Shown in pieces: positions 1-10,138 of a stretch of DNA of 64,000 nt (its first letter is position 1; each line of letters begins with the position of its first letter). The notes beneath the pieces are model-generated. The model had not been told where the DNA came from, did not search any database, and was given only the letters and a program-made list of their open reading frames with translations. The DNA lies in assembly GCA_038503035.1 (NCBI GenBank), contig JAVSML010024569.1:496001-560000 (forward strand). Direction: 5' to 3'. The DNA is from Crocodylus rhombifer (Eukaryota; Chordata; Crocodylia; Crocodylidae). The translations under genes and the position numbers were made by a program.

Positions 1-1940
1 CAGATGACATGCAAAGGTGCCATGAACTATAGATTGACATTTTCTAACAATGGGCAAAGTACACTGTGTTGTCTGTGCAGTCAAAGCAATATGAGCATCC
101 TCTATTGCACCTCTGCCATGTTTCTTTAAGTTCTCTTATTTCATAGGCTGCAAAGTAAAACTAACTCATGAGTTGACTAAGGCCTACTCTGCACTACTCA
201 TTGCATTTAAAATACACTGAAATATGAAACAGCATGACACAACAGATCAACAAAATATGGAGAAAGACTTTTCACAGCTCTGACTCACTTCCTGCTTTAG
301 GCAGACTTTTTTTCTTTTTTAAGTAAAGAAAACAGAAAAAAGAAAAAGATTACAAAGCAGAAAGGTTGCCTCCTTCACAAAAGATACCAGATTTGTAATG
401 CAGCCTGGCACAGTACTCCTTAATTATTTCCATTGCACATAAGGCTAATTTTATGTGCTTCCCACTGTTCTCAACTGCTGAGGAGTCCATTTACACACAG
501 ATTTGAATCTGTACTGTACAAAAGAAAATTTTATGCTAACAGCAATTCAGTTAAGTTACAGGTAAGCTATACTTACATATTTCCATTTTCCAAACATAAG
601 ATCATCTGGTACTTCTTGACGACAAGGCATAATAATGGTATCTCCATAAGTTGCATTTACTGTGTACAATCCAAGGGCTACAAGGGACAAGAAACAAAAT
701 GTTAAATGTTTTTGTAAAATTCTTAAACGCTAGTCGATATTTGGTTCAAGGTGTTAACCTCTTCTCTTCCTGCATCCAACAATGCCATTCATCTCTAAAA
801 TGTTTTCTGAAACAGGAATCAATACATTAAAGCACATTGGCTTAAATGTCCATAGCCTTTTTGGAGCTTATGTATCCTACTCTTATTCACTGGAGGCTGT
901 GAGATTCCTGGGAACTGAATTTCATCCTTTTAGCTGGATCCCCATATACATCTGACTGACTGCTGCACGGTCTCAAACAACTCCTAAAACTGAAACACAC
1001 ACATTTATCTTTCCCATCAGAAAAAACTGAGTCTTATCGGCAGGGTGTATGTTACAACACAATATCAAAATGAGGACACAGCATGGAAGCAAAATAAAAT
1101 TATTACAAGCATGTTTGTGTTAAAAAGTTATATAAAAAAGGAAAGTTTAATGTTTATTTTCAAGAGCTCTTTCTTTGGTTTGGAAAGCTAATCATTTTAA
1201 TTCTCAAAGTGTAGGTTTTGGAAATGTAAAAAGACTTACTTCTATTAGTTATATAAAAATAAATAAAAGCCATTTATTGGCTTGGGGAGAACCTGTGCAA
1301 AACAGCATTATGCCTATGCACAAGAATTACCGCAAACTGATCAATGTATTTTTTTAAAATGAAAGGGCATCAAGGAATTGCAAATAGTGTAAGTGGCAAC
1401 AGATTAAGACTGAAAAAAAAATAGTCTCAAGTGCCAATACAAGCCTTATTATTATGGCACTTTTGCTCTATGTTTTTAATAAAACAAAATAAAAAAAACA
1501 CAGGACTAGATTACCTCCTGCCCACAGAAACCCAGCAAAAGTATCTCCCAAGGACAGAACCTCAAGGAGGATTTCCCCAGCCTCCTCCCCTCATTCTTCC
1601 TCTACCCACCACCAAGGAAGCTGGGGTTCCCTCAATGATTAGAACTACAGTGACCCAGTCCTTCACTGCCAATGTACAATGGCTTTAATGGAGCAACACA
1701 ATCAAGGATTTCCACCCACTTGCTGCCTTATCTAATAAGTGGAAGGATGGTAATGGTGTAGCAGCAGCTATAAAAAAAGAAATACATCCACAGGCTTCAT
1801 TAATTTCTTAGTAGAGTCCTCATTACTTGCCAGTGCCAGATGATGCACATAGCAGACCTGTCTCTGGATTCATCCCTTTCCAATAGTCCCCAGGGATTTG
1901 GGAACAGTGTCTGGAGTTGGCTGACACTCCTTTTCCTCTG
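1..1940. other. AT-rich sequence without a recognised gene
   Basis: No reading frame here looks like a real exon: the short open frames have no recognisable domain. The stretch has A- and T-rich runs (about 300-350 and 1080-1150) and no repeat I can name. Confidence 0.5.
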
Positions 1941-2305
1941 TGGATGCGCCTATACATGCATTTAAGCGCAACTAAATTTAATGCACATTAAGCAATTTTT
2001 ATGTGCGTCCACACATGCAGAGACTTGGAACTAAAGTTAGTGTACTTGGCACTAAAATTAGTCCCAATTGCCAGCAGCCCTCCCATGTGCCCCTAGTGGC
2101 TGGGCAGACCTGGCACTAAAGTTACATCTATACATGCATTAATGTGCTCTAACTAATTTTGCTTTGGCAGGTATCAAAGTTAGGTGGAATTAACCTAATT
2201 TCACCATTTTAATGGACATTAAGGGTGTGCACATGTAGACACATGCCCACAATGTGCATTAAATTAGGCTAATGCACATTAATGAGTCTCATGTAGATGT
2301 GCCCT
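1941..2305. mobile_element. MITE with TGGG..TCTACA-type termini
   Basis: The left end (TGGATGCGCCTATACATGC) and the reverse complement of the right end (CAGGGCACATCTACATG) form a degenerate terminal inverted repeat. The interior has many TAATGCACATTAA-like words and the phrases CTTGGAACTAAAGTTAGT and CAGGTATCAAA. The same phrases occur in the element at 6918-7226, so the two are members of one family. There is no coding capacity. A target duplication is not clear. Ends are approximate. Confidence 0.6.
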
Positions 2306-3567
2306 GTATGAACACTACTCAGGGCTGTTCTCTCGCTTTCTATCCATGGGTAATTTAATTAAAACAAAAATAACAACTTCTCAAAGGGTCACAGCCTGAA
2401 TTTCTTACCAAGACTGGTCCCTGAACATTTTGCCTGAGTAACAATTTCAGAATGCATTACTACTACTGCTGCTGGTACTTAAAACTTTTCTATTACAAGG
2501 ACACCTAAAAAGCCACAGCCAAGCTGAGTCCAACTGCCTGAGGCACTACACAAAGATATTGTAAGCTTTGTAAGGACAGCCCTACTCTAAAAAGTATACC
2601 ATCTAAAAGATAGAGCATAACCAGCAGAAGAAACAAGCAAGCAGGTCTGGACTGGCATATTAAAGGAAATTAGTGTAACATACAATAGGAAATAATATTT
2701 CTGTGCATTCTAGGAGTTGTATTTTAACAGTATTGCTCTTCCACCAAGTTAACTGCTAATCTCCTGTTTCTGTTGCAGTCCTGGTGACGCGCTCAATTTA
2801 AATAGAACAGTCATATTTAAAAATAATTTTAAAAACCCAGTTCTACTAAAGGCATGCTGTAATCTGCTGCACAGTCTGATTAAGACGAACTGTTTTATCA
2901 ACCGAGATAGGTTTATAGTCCACTAGGTGGTGCTAAAGAAATATAAACATAAATGGTTACCAAAAAAAAAAAAGTCTCCTTGCTCTTACAATTTATTAAA
3001 CACCACCAATATTCCATATCCCAATATGTCATATCATCAAAAATATTACTGGAATGAAAAATCAAGATTGAAATAAAGGAAAAATAAATTAAACAACACT
3101 GATCAAAAGGATTGATTGGAATGTAGGGACTGATGTCATTTTAATTTTGTACTTACAACTCTAAATGTTAGTGTTTGCTAAACAACAGAAAAGCTCCCCT
3201 TTAAGTCCCTTTCACATGAATACAAAGCAACAAAAGAAGCTTGTTACAATGTAGTTCAGCAACAAACTACCAGTATTTGGCATTTTTACTAGTCCAAACT
3301 CAAGTTAAATACGGGCATGTTAAATTATTAGACATGACAGCATTTCACACCAGAGGGAAAAGGAGATTTGCTTATTCTCCTCATGTCATGGTGAAAAAAA
3401 TAACCCTGTGAGACTTTAAATTGTTGTTCTTTTTGGTTCACTCCCAGACAATCATTTTAACCCCTGCAAGTTGCTACGGTAACAAGCATACACATCCAAA
3501 CACTCAACAAACAGGTTCAGGAGCATGAGTAAATTGGCTCATGAAGAGGATTGAGATTTACTACATG
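2306..3567. other. Unique-looking AT-rich sequence
   Basis: I see no gene and no repeat I can name. There is a short poly-A run near 2964. The stretch separates two MITE-type insertions. Confidence 0.45.
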
Positions 3568-4077
3568 CTGGGTATGTCTATCCGTGCATTTACTCTGGCC
3601 TAATTTTACTCTGGTATAAACTGCTTGGGAATAAGCATTTTCAGGCAGGCATCTACACATGCAGGGATTAGGGTGCAGACTTGCTGCTCTTTGCACCAAG
3701 TTCCTGCAGTCCTGCAATGGGTGCTTGCCACCACCAGGGGGAGCTCCATGTATCAGGGGACTGACTGCTGCTGAGGCAGGGACAATGTTCCCCTGCCCCA
3801 GCAGCAGGGAGCTCCTGGCTCTGGCTCCCTGATCAGGGGCAGGCGGCTTGAAAAGAGCTTCAGGGGAGGGGCAGGTCCCAGCGGCGGACTGGGGCAGGGG
3901 GCTGCATTGGGGCAGGCCTGGAGCTGTTTCAAAGCAAGCCCTGTGCCTTGATTACCCAATCAGGGCATGGGGTTGGGACATGCCCCTGACTGGGAGAGGT
4001 CCCAGCCAGCCCCGGGCTGCACAGGGAAGTCTGCATATACAGCCCAGAGTCAGCTGGGGACTTACAGCCAGCTCTGA

Positions 4078-5070
4078 GTTGGTCAGTCCTGGAGCCAGCT
4101 TTGTTCAATGTCTTCGTCAACGACCTGGAAGATGGCATAGAATGCACCATCAGCAAGTCTGAAGATGACATCAAGCTGGGGGAAGCAGCAAATATGCTGG
4201 AGGGTAAAGCTAGGATTCAGAGTGACCTAGACAAATTGGAGAATTGAGCCAAAAAAGAATCTTGTGAGGTTCAACAAGGACAAGTGCAAAGTCCTGCACT
4301 TAGGATGGAGCAATCCCATGCACCGATACAGAATCATAGAAGAACAGAAGGACTGGAAAGGACCCATAAGATCATCAAGGCTGGCAGCTAAGTGGCTGGG
4401 CAGCAGCTCTGCAGAAAAAGGGGTTACAGTGGACAATAACCTGAATATGAGCCAGCAGTGTGCCCTCGTTGCCAAGACGACTTAACAGCATACTGGGCTG
4501 CATTGGTAGATGCACTGTCAATAGGTCAAGGGAAATAATTATTCCCCTCTATTTAGCACTGGTAGGCCACATCTGGAATACTGGGTTCAGTTTTGGGTCC
4601 TCCACTACAGAAAGGGTGCGGACAAATTGGAGCAAGTCCATCTGAGGGCAACAAAAATGGTGAGGGGGCTGTGACACAAGACTTCTGAGGGGAGACTGAG
4701 GGAACCGGGCTTATTTAGTCTAGAGAAGAGAAGACAGAGAGGATTTAATAAACAGCCTTCAAGGGTAGTTCAAAAGAGGATGGAGCTAGATTGTTCTCAG
4801 TGGTGGCAGATGACAGTACAAGGAGGAACAGGTCTCAAGATGCAGCAAAGGAGGTTTAGGTTAGATATTAGGAATAATTTTCTCACTAGGAGGGTAGTAA
4901 ACTGCTGGTACAGATTACCCAGAGAAGTGGTGAAGTATCTCCATCCTTGGAGGTTTCAAGACCCAGCTAGACAAAGCTTTGGTTCAGATAATCTAGTTGG
5001 GGACTGTCCTGCTGTAAGCAGGGGGTTGGTAACCTCCTGAGGTCCCTTCCATCCCTAATTTTCTATGATT
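4078..5070 (+). mobile_element. CR1 LINE 3' fragment, older subfamily
   Basis: The start encodes a decayed CR1 ORF2 reverse-transcriptase segment. The leucine-rich piece after motif B (LFNVFVNDLEDGIE) is followed by SKSEDDIKLG, where the usual FADD motif has become SEDD, then by NKDKCKVLHLG. Later come LPLY-like and FRLDIRNNF segments and a CR1 3' end with GAGGTCCCTTCCATCCCTAA followed by TTCTATGATTC. Stops and frame changes are frequent. A piece at about 4331-4380 looks like a reverse-oriented CR1 3' tail (ATCATAGAAGAACAGAAGG) spliced into the coding part. The element is dead, 5' truncated, and sits inside the fold-back element. Confidence 0.85.
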
Positions 5071-5139
5071 CACCAAAACAGGACAGTCTTCAGCCACCTC
5101 CAGACTGCACATGCTTCCCCACATGGCCTGGGGCCTGCT

Positions 5140-5460
5140 GGGAACTGTCCTGGTCAGGGCAGGTCCCAGCCCCATGCCCTGATTGAATGATTAAGAAACA
5201 GGGCTTGGAAAGAGCTTTGGGGGTGTGGCAGGTCCCAGCCAGCTCTAGAGTGGGTGTGGGACTGTCCCCATGCAGGGAGAGCCCAACCCCTGATCCATGA
5301 TTGCAGAGCAGGGGCTGGGAACAAGCTCCCAGCATGTTCCCAGCCCCAGCTCCACAATCACAACTGGGGGCTGGGAACAAGCTCCCAGGCCCCACTCCAT
5401 GATCATGATTAGGGGCTGGAACCTCTGCCAGGGCAGAGGGACATTGTCCCCACCTGGGAA
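5140..5460. repeat. Degenerate GC-rich internal repeat units
   Basis: A 22-bp string beginning GGGGCTGGGAACAAGCTC occurs exactly at 5311-5332 and 5367-5388 (56-bp spacing). A partial third copy lies at about 5411, and looser relatives with GGTCCCAGCC lie at 5161 and 5231. The unit itself contains small palindromes such as GGGAACAAGCTCCC. It is part of the fold-back element's interior. Confidence 0.6.
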
Positions 5461-6125
5461 ACTCAAGGCGGGGCTGGAAAGCTTTCCCCATCTACCTCCA
5501 TGAGTGCAGAGCTGTGGGGGGAAAGAAGCTCCACAGCTTGCTCCCTGCCCCACCCCCCCATCCAAGCTCTGCACTCGCATTGCTGGGCAAGGAACAGACT
5601 CCCCAGCCCCTGCCAGCAGGGAGTTCCCAGTGCTGGCTCTACGACTATGGGGTCATTGATGGGAGATAAACATCTTCCAATAGAATCCCTGTGGTCATGC
5701 AGCTGCTTTTGGGAGATAAGGGACTCCAAGCTGCCCCCCCCCCCCCCACTCCCTGATCACCATCTCAGAGCAGGGGCCTTGGAGCCTCCTGCTGCAGGGG
5801 CAGTCCCCGCCCAGGCTCCTGTGGTGGAGCCTGCCCCAGCAGCAGGCAGCTCCTGGGGGGGCAGGGAGCCATTTCCTGCCCCCTGGTGGATGACTGACTG
5901 GGAGCAGATTTTGCTTCTGGTCAGGCATCTATATGACAGCTACTGTACCGCTACTAATCTCAAATAAATTTACTATTTGCAATTGCAGGTAGCAGATTTA
6001 CTCAGGATTAGAGAGGTTTACTGCATAGGAAGCATGTGCATGTGTAGACTCACACAGACTCACACTTACTACACAGTAAGCTATGCTAATGAGAAGTTAA
6101 GTGTCTTGTCTATAAGTGCCCCCAG

Positions 6126-6576
6126 AGACGGTAATCAGCAAAAGGCCTGATAAAATGGAAGTTTCGTTTGATTTCAGACCCGGTCTTCAACATTAAAAAT
6201 AAGTATGATTGGTGGGGTTGGGGAAAACCACCTCTGTCATACAGTAAATCCTGCTTTCACTCAAATGCAAGTTATCTAGAAAATCAGAGGCAAGCATAAC
6301 CAAAAGGATAAAGGTTATTTCTCTGCTTAAACGTTACAAGTCCAGAGAATACAAGAAGCCCCGTCATAAAATTCCCCCTGCCCCCCCTGCCAGCAGACCT
6401 GCAGCAATCAGCCCAAGACATGCAAAGAACTCCACATTAGGAGCTAGCTGAATGGCCACAAAACCCATAAGAGTCTTATAAAAGTATTCTAGAAACCTGC
6501 ACAAAAAGGGGGAAAAGAAAGACATTTAGAAGATTCTACTAGAGGCATAACTTTACGTGCACAATATTTTATGCTT
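6126..6576. other. Short unique spacer
   Basis: I see nothing recognisable between the fold-back element and the next CR1 apart from a C-rich patch near 6365-6385. Confidence 0.4.
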
Positions 6577-7300
6577 TCATAGAAATATAGAAAATTAGGG
6601 TTGGAAGGGACCTCAGGAGGTTATCTAGTCCAACCCCCTGCTAAAAGCAGGACCATCCCCAACTAGATCGTCCCAACCAAGGCTATTTTACTGGGTAATA
6701 AATTTCCAAGGATTGAGATTCCACAACTGCTCTAAGGAGCTTTACTACCCTCCTCATGAGAATTTTTTTCCTAATATCTAACCTAAACTTCCCTTGCTGC
6801 AACTCAAGACCATTGCTCCTTGTTTCTGCCATCTGCCACCACTGCGAACAGTCTAGCGCCATCCTTTTTGGAACCACCCTTCAGGTATTTGAAGGCTGCT
6901 ATTAAATTCCTGTTCACTGGGTTTATCTACACATGCTTTAACACATGTCTAAACTCAACATGCATTTCCCTAATGCACATTAATGTGGTGGGTGGACCGA
7001 CTTGGAACTAAAGTTAGTCCCAAGTCAGTCGGCATACACAGTGTTAATGCACCTTAGTGTGTCCTACACGTGCATTAAGGCACTTTAGCTATTCACGCCT
7101 AAATTTGATACCTGCTCTTGCAGGTATCAAATTTAGGCACAAATAGCCTAAAATTGCTATTTTAAGGCTCATTATAGACGCACATGTCCTTAATGTGCCT
7201 TAAATCAGCACATGTAGACACGCCCAGTCTTCTCGTCTCCAAACTGAAGTCCAGTTCTCTCAGCCTTGCCTCATAAGTCATGTGCCTCTATTTTTGTTGA
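6577..7300 (-). mobile_element. CR1 LINE 3' fragment, interrupted by a MITE
   Basis: The plus strand begins with the reverse-complemented CR1 3' end: TAGGGTTGGAAGGGACCTCA, then the CTAGTCCAACCCCCTGC segment. The minus strand encodes a short ORF2 C-terminal remnant with LDCSQWWQM and FRLDIRKK motifs, matching the subfamily of the CR1 at 4078-5070. CR1-like sequence stops at about 6917 and resumes at 7227 (CTTCTCGTCTCCAAACTG..CAGTTCTCTCAGCCTTGCCTC) after a MITE insertion. It is non-functional. The 5' limit near 7300 is approximate. Confidence 0.85.
6918..7226. mobile_element. MITE nested in CR1
   Basis: The left end TGGGTTTATCTACACATGC and the reverse complement of the right end TGGGCGTGTCTACATGTGC form a clear terminal inverted repeat. 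The interior has an internal palindrome around 7100-7135 (a TTTGATACCTGC / GCAGGTATCAAA stem) and shares phrases with the element at 1941-2305. It splits the host CR1, so it inserted after that CR1. No convincing target duplication is visible. Confidence 0.8.
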
Positions 7301-7784
7301 ATTGTTCCAAGATGGGCAACTGGGATGAAGTCAAGCATCACTATCTCCTTCTCCCCACCACCAAGTCCCACCATCTCCTGCTTCAAGGGATCAAGAACAG
7401 CAAGTAGGATGTGCTGGTAACACCATCATAAGAATCTGACCAACCATGTTATATGGGGTATACTTCTTGTCCATCTTTCCGCAGATGAGCAAGACCCAAG
7501 AAGACAACTGGAGCACATCCTTTAACTGGGGATCCATACAGGAATTGATCTGCTGTTGTGGTTCAGTGGTACCATCTTTGTCCGTCACACAGGAAACATG
7601 GGCTTGATTCCTGGATGTGCATATAACTTCAGCCACTGAGGCACCACATGTCCAGGCTCAGTCTGGCTTTGGATTCTGTCTAAAGGGGGGACAGAAGGTC
7701 TGGGCAGCCTCCATTCCTTCATGCATGCTGAAGGTCCTGGGTGACTTCTCATATATGCACTACAATCCAGAAGGATCAGTGGTT
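7301..7784. other. Spacer without recognised gene
   Basis: No gene or named repeat is visible. The sequence up to 7784 is the left flank of a hAT-type insertion. Confidence 0.4.
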
Positions 7785-7792
7785 GTCTACTA

Positions 7793-8095
7793 CAGCGTTT
7801 CCCAACTGATGTGCTGCGGCACACTGGTGTGCCGTGAGGCATGTCCAGGTGTGCCGCAGAATTTTCAAGTGGGGCAACAACCCCTGTTACCAGGAGCCAA
7901 AAAAACACACAGACAGAGGGGGGCATGGCTGCAGCCAGTGATTTGCATCTGTGCACAGCCATGCCCCGCCCCCCGGTCCATGCCTGGCAGCTCACCGCCG
8001 CTTGCCACCCCCCACCCCCGCATTCAGCCAGTGTGCTGTGGGATGGGAGTGGCCCAGTAAGTGTGCCGCTGGAACCAAAAGGTTGGTAAACACTA
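7793..8095. mobile_element. hAT-type MITE with perfect 8-bp target duplication
   Basis: The left end CAGCGTTTCCCAAC and the reverse complement of the right end TAGTGTTTACCAAC match at 11 of 14 positions. The element is flanked by the identical octamer GTCTACTA at 7785-7792 and 8096-8103, the size used by hAT transposases. The interior repeats the phrase GTGTGCCG several times and has no coding capacity. It would need an autonomous hAT for movement. Confidence 0.9.
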
Positions 8096-8103
8096 GTCTA
8101 CTA

Positions 8104-9650
8104 CTACTTTTACTACACAGTAGTTGAGTAACAGTTTAAAAAAAAAAAGGGCAGGTAGGTGCTGATCTTGGACTGTTGGTGTCAATTGGGAGCTCTGCCA
8201 CTAAACTCCCAAAAAATTGCACCTGGGCATAAGAGATCCCAATCTAGCCCAAAGGTTCATTTTGATCACTCTTTTTAAATAATTACAAATATCTTTAAGT
8301 GAACCAAAAGGTTTTTTCCTCCCCTTTTAGGACCTAAGGCTCCAAAATCAGATGTCTGTAATGCAGGGCATAACAGAAATGGCAGGCAACCTGTGAAAAA
8401 AGAGTCATGTTTTTTCACCCTTTTGCTACCCTGAGCATTTCTCTCTGGATCAATCTCCCCTTTCCCCTGCACCTACCAAGGGGAACAACTTCTGTGAAGA
8501 TTTACAACAGAACAATATCCCTTTGAATGCATTTTAAAACTTGAGATACACTTGAAACCCTGAATACATTCCAAATATTTTGGATAACATAGTAGACGTA
8601 CAGTACTTAGAAGAAATTAATCTTCCGTACAGCTGGCTCAAGAACAGCACAGCGCAGCTAAGTTGGGTCTACTGAAGTAATGGAAACTTTTAGCAGTGAC
8701 AGTTTGCCTTTATAACAGAGTTAAGAGATTTGGTGCTCCTACTCATATTTGCACTCTCTCAGATTTGTTTTTATAATGCTGTAACAGAATTAAACAAGAA
8801 AACCCAAAGCTTTGAGCCAAAAACAAATTAGCAGGTAAGTAACTGTGGACATAAAAACTGTGCCTGAACAAAAGAAGGCTGATGGTGACAAATCTGCTGC
8901 TTTTGAATGACAGTTTATGTATCTAATGCCATTGTGAATTTCTGTATTTCTCCCTCTAATTTCTGGCTGGTGAGGTTTTTTTTTCCCCGGGAAGTTTAGT
9001 GGTGACAATTCTATTATTTTTCCATGACCTAAAGAGCTAGGTCTCATTAATAAAGAACAGCATTCTTTTTCTTTTCTACTCTCCTGCGCCCCCCATACTG
9101 TTTCCCTGTTATTCTGTTAGCAGCTGTGTAAGCTGACAGAGAAAGGAGGTAAATTAACCAGAATCTCCACACTGAAGTGCCCAAAACAAAGAGCTGTTAC
9201 ATATATACACTGTCCACTTCTAAAATTACCAACGTCCAAAAATCCAAATCTCTGCATGGCATATGTTCCGATGGCACATTTGGGGCATCTTTATACAGTC
9301 TAGATTAATTTCTGTGCATTTGTGGTAGGACACTAAATGGCTTGCTTACTAGATATAAATATTTTATTAAGCAGTTCAGTCGCCGGTGCGAAGCAGAGAC
9401 AGGCACCATCTCCCCCTGCACTCCCCTGAGCAGTAGGGAGGCGGCAGACACATATGTACATACATGCCCTCTTGTGAAATCATTTGGCTCTCACTCTGGA
9501 AAATGTCACAGTTCTAATAATGACAATAGCCACATCCTGCTAAGATCTAGGAAAACACATTTGTATTAACAGTATTTTTTGTTTTAGCACAAAGAAGTAC
9601 ATGAATGACAACCAAGTCTGGATTTCCTGATGCAATGCAAAAAAGAGGCA
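8104..9650. other. Unique-looking AT-rich sequence
   Basis: I see no gene or nameable repeat. The short open frames have no domain signature. Confidence 0.45.
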
Positions 9651-10138
9651 GAATATAAAATCTCTTGGTCTACAGAAGAAAGGCTGAAGTTCTAAGGGAA
9701 ACTGTTCAATATAACAGCTGGGAAGGAGATGGCTGAGGATGCTATCCCCTTGTGATTGTTTCAATAAATGAAATATGTCTCTCATTTAATTGCAAACCCC
9801 ATTGTGAAGCTATCTGCTCAGGCAAAAATAAGACAGTCAGACTCTGCAGATAGGAATCTACCTGCACGCTCCTCCTCCACTGCTTTTCTCAAAAGGTACA
9901 TCTTTAAGAAGACTTCCTTTTGCTAGGTAAAACAATGGGGGAGATGAAGGGTGTGGAGAAAGACTGAACTATCAGAGGCTCTCCCCTGCAATTCCTCCCC
10001 AGTAACCTATTCTAAAATCGACTGAAATCCAGGGGAAATGCACAGAGCCAACCTTAGGAAAAGTGGCACCCTAGGGGAACTTATGTTTTGATGCCCTCCC
10101 CCTGCCACCCTACCTACCTTCTCATCCTCACCCCTGCC
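9651..10138 (+). repeat. Left arm of a large inverted duplication
   Basis: This ~490-bp sequence recurs in reverse orientation at 12322-12812. By eye the outer ~250 bp differ at only a couple of positions. The inner part, from about 9890, carries more substitutions and small indels. The inner portion starting near 10042 (CAGAGCCAACCTTAGG) looks like a transposon end. No coding frame is convincing. Confidence 0.9.

Larger units (their letters stand above)
3568..6125. mobile_element. Large GC-rich fold-back element, split by a CR1
   Basis: The left edge reads CTGGGTATGTCTATCCGTGC and the right edge, reverse-complemented, reads CTGGGGGCACTTATAGAC, both resembling the CTGGG-type ends of other MITEs here. 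The interior is GC-rich. The reverse complement of about 3880-4050 matches about 5100-5225 over more than 100 bp at roughly 80% by eye, so the element is a long imperfect palindrome. A CR1 (4078-5070) sits close to its centre. The many overlapping open frames in this block are side effects of GC content and are not genes. The right edge is uncertain; 6044 is an alternative. Confidence 0.5.
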
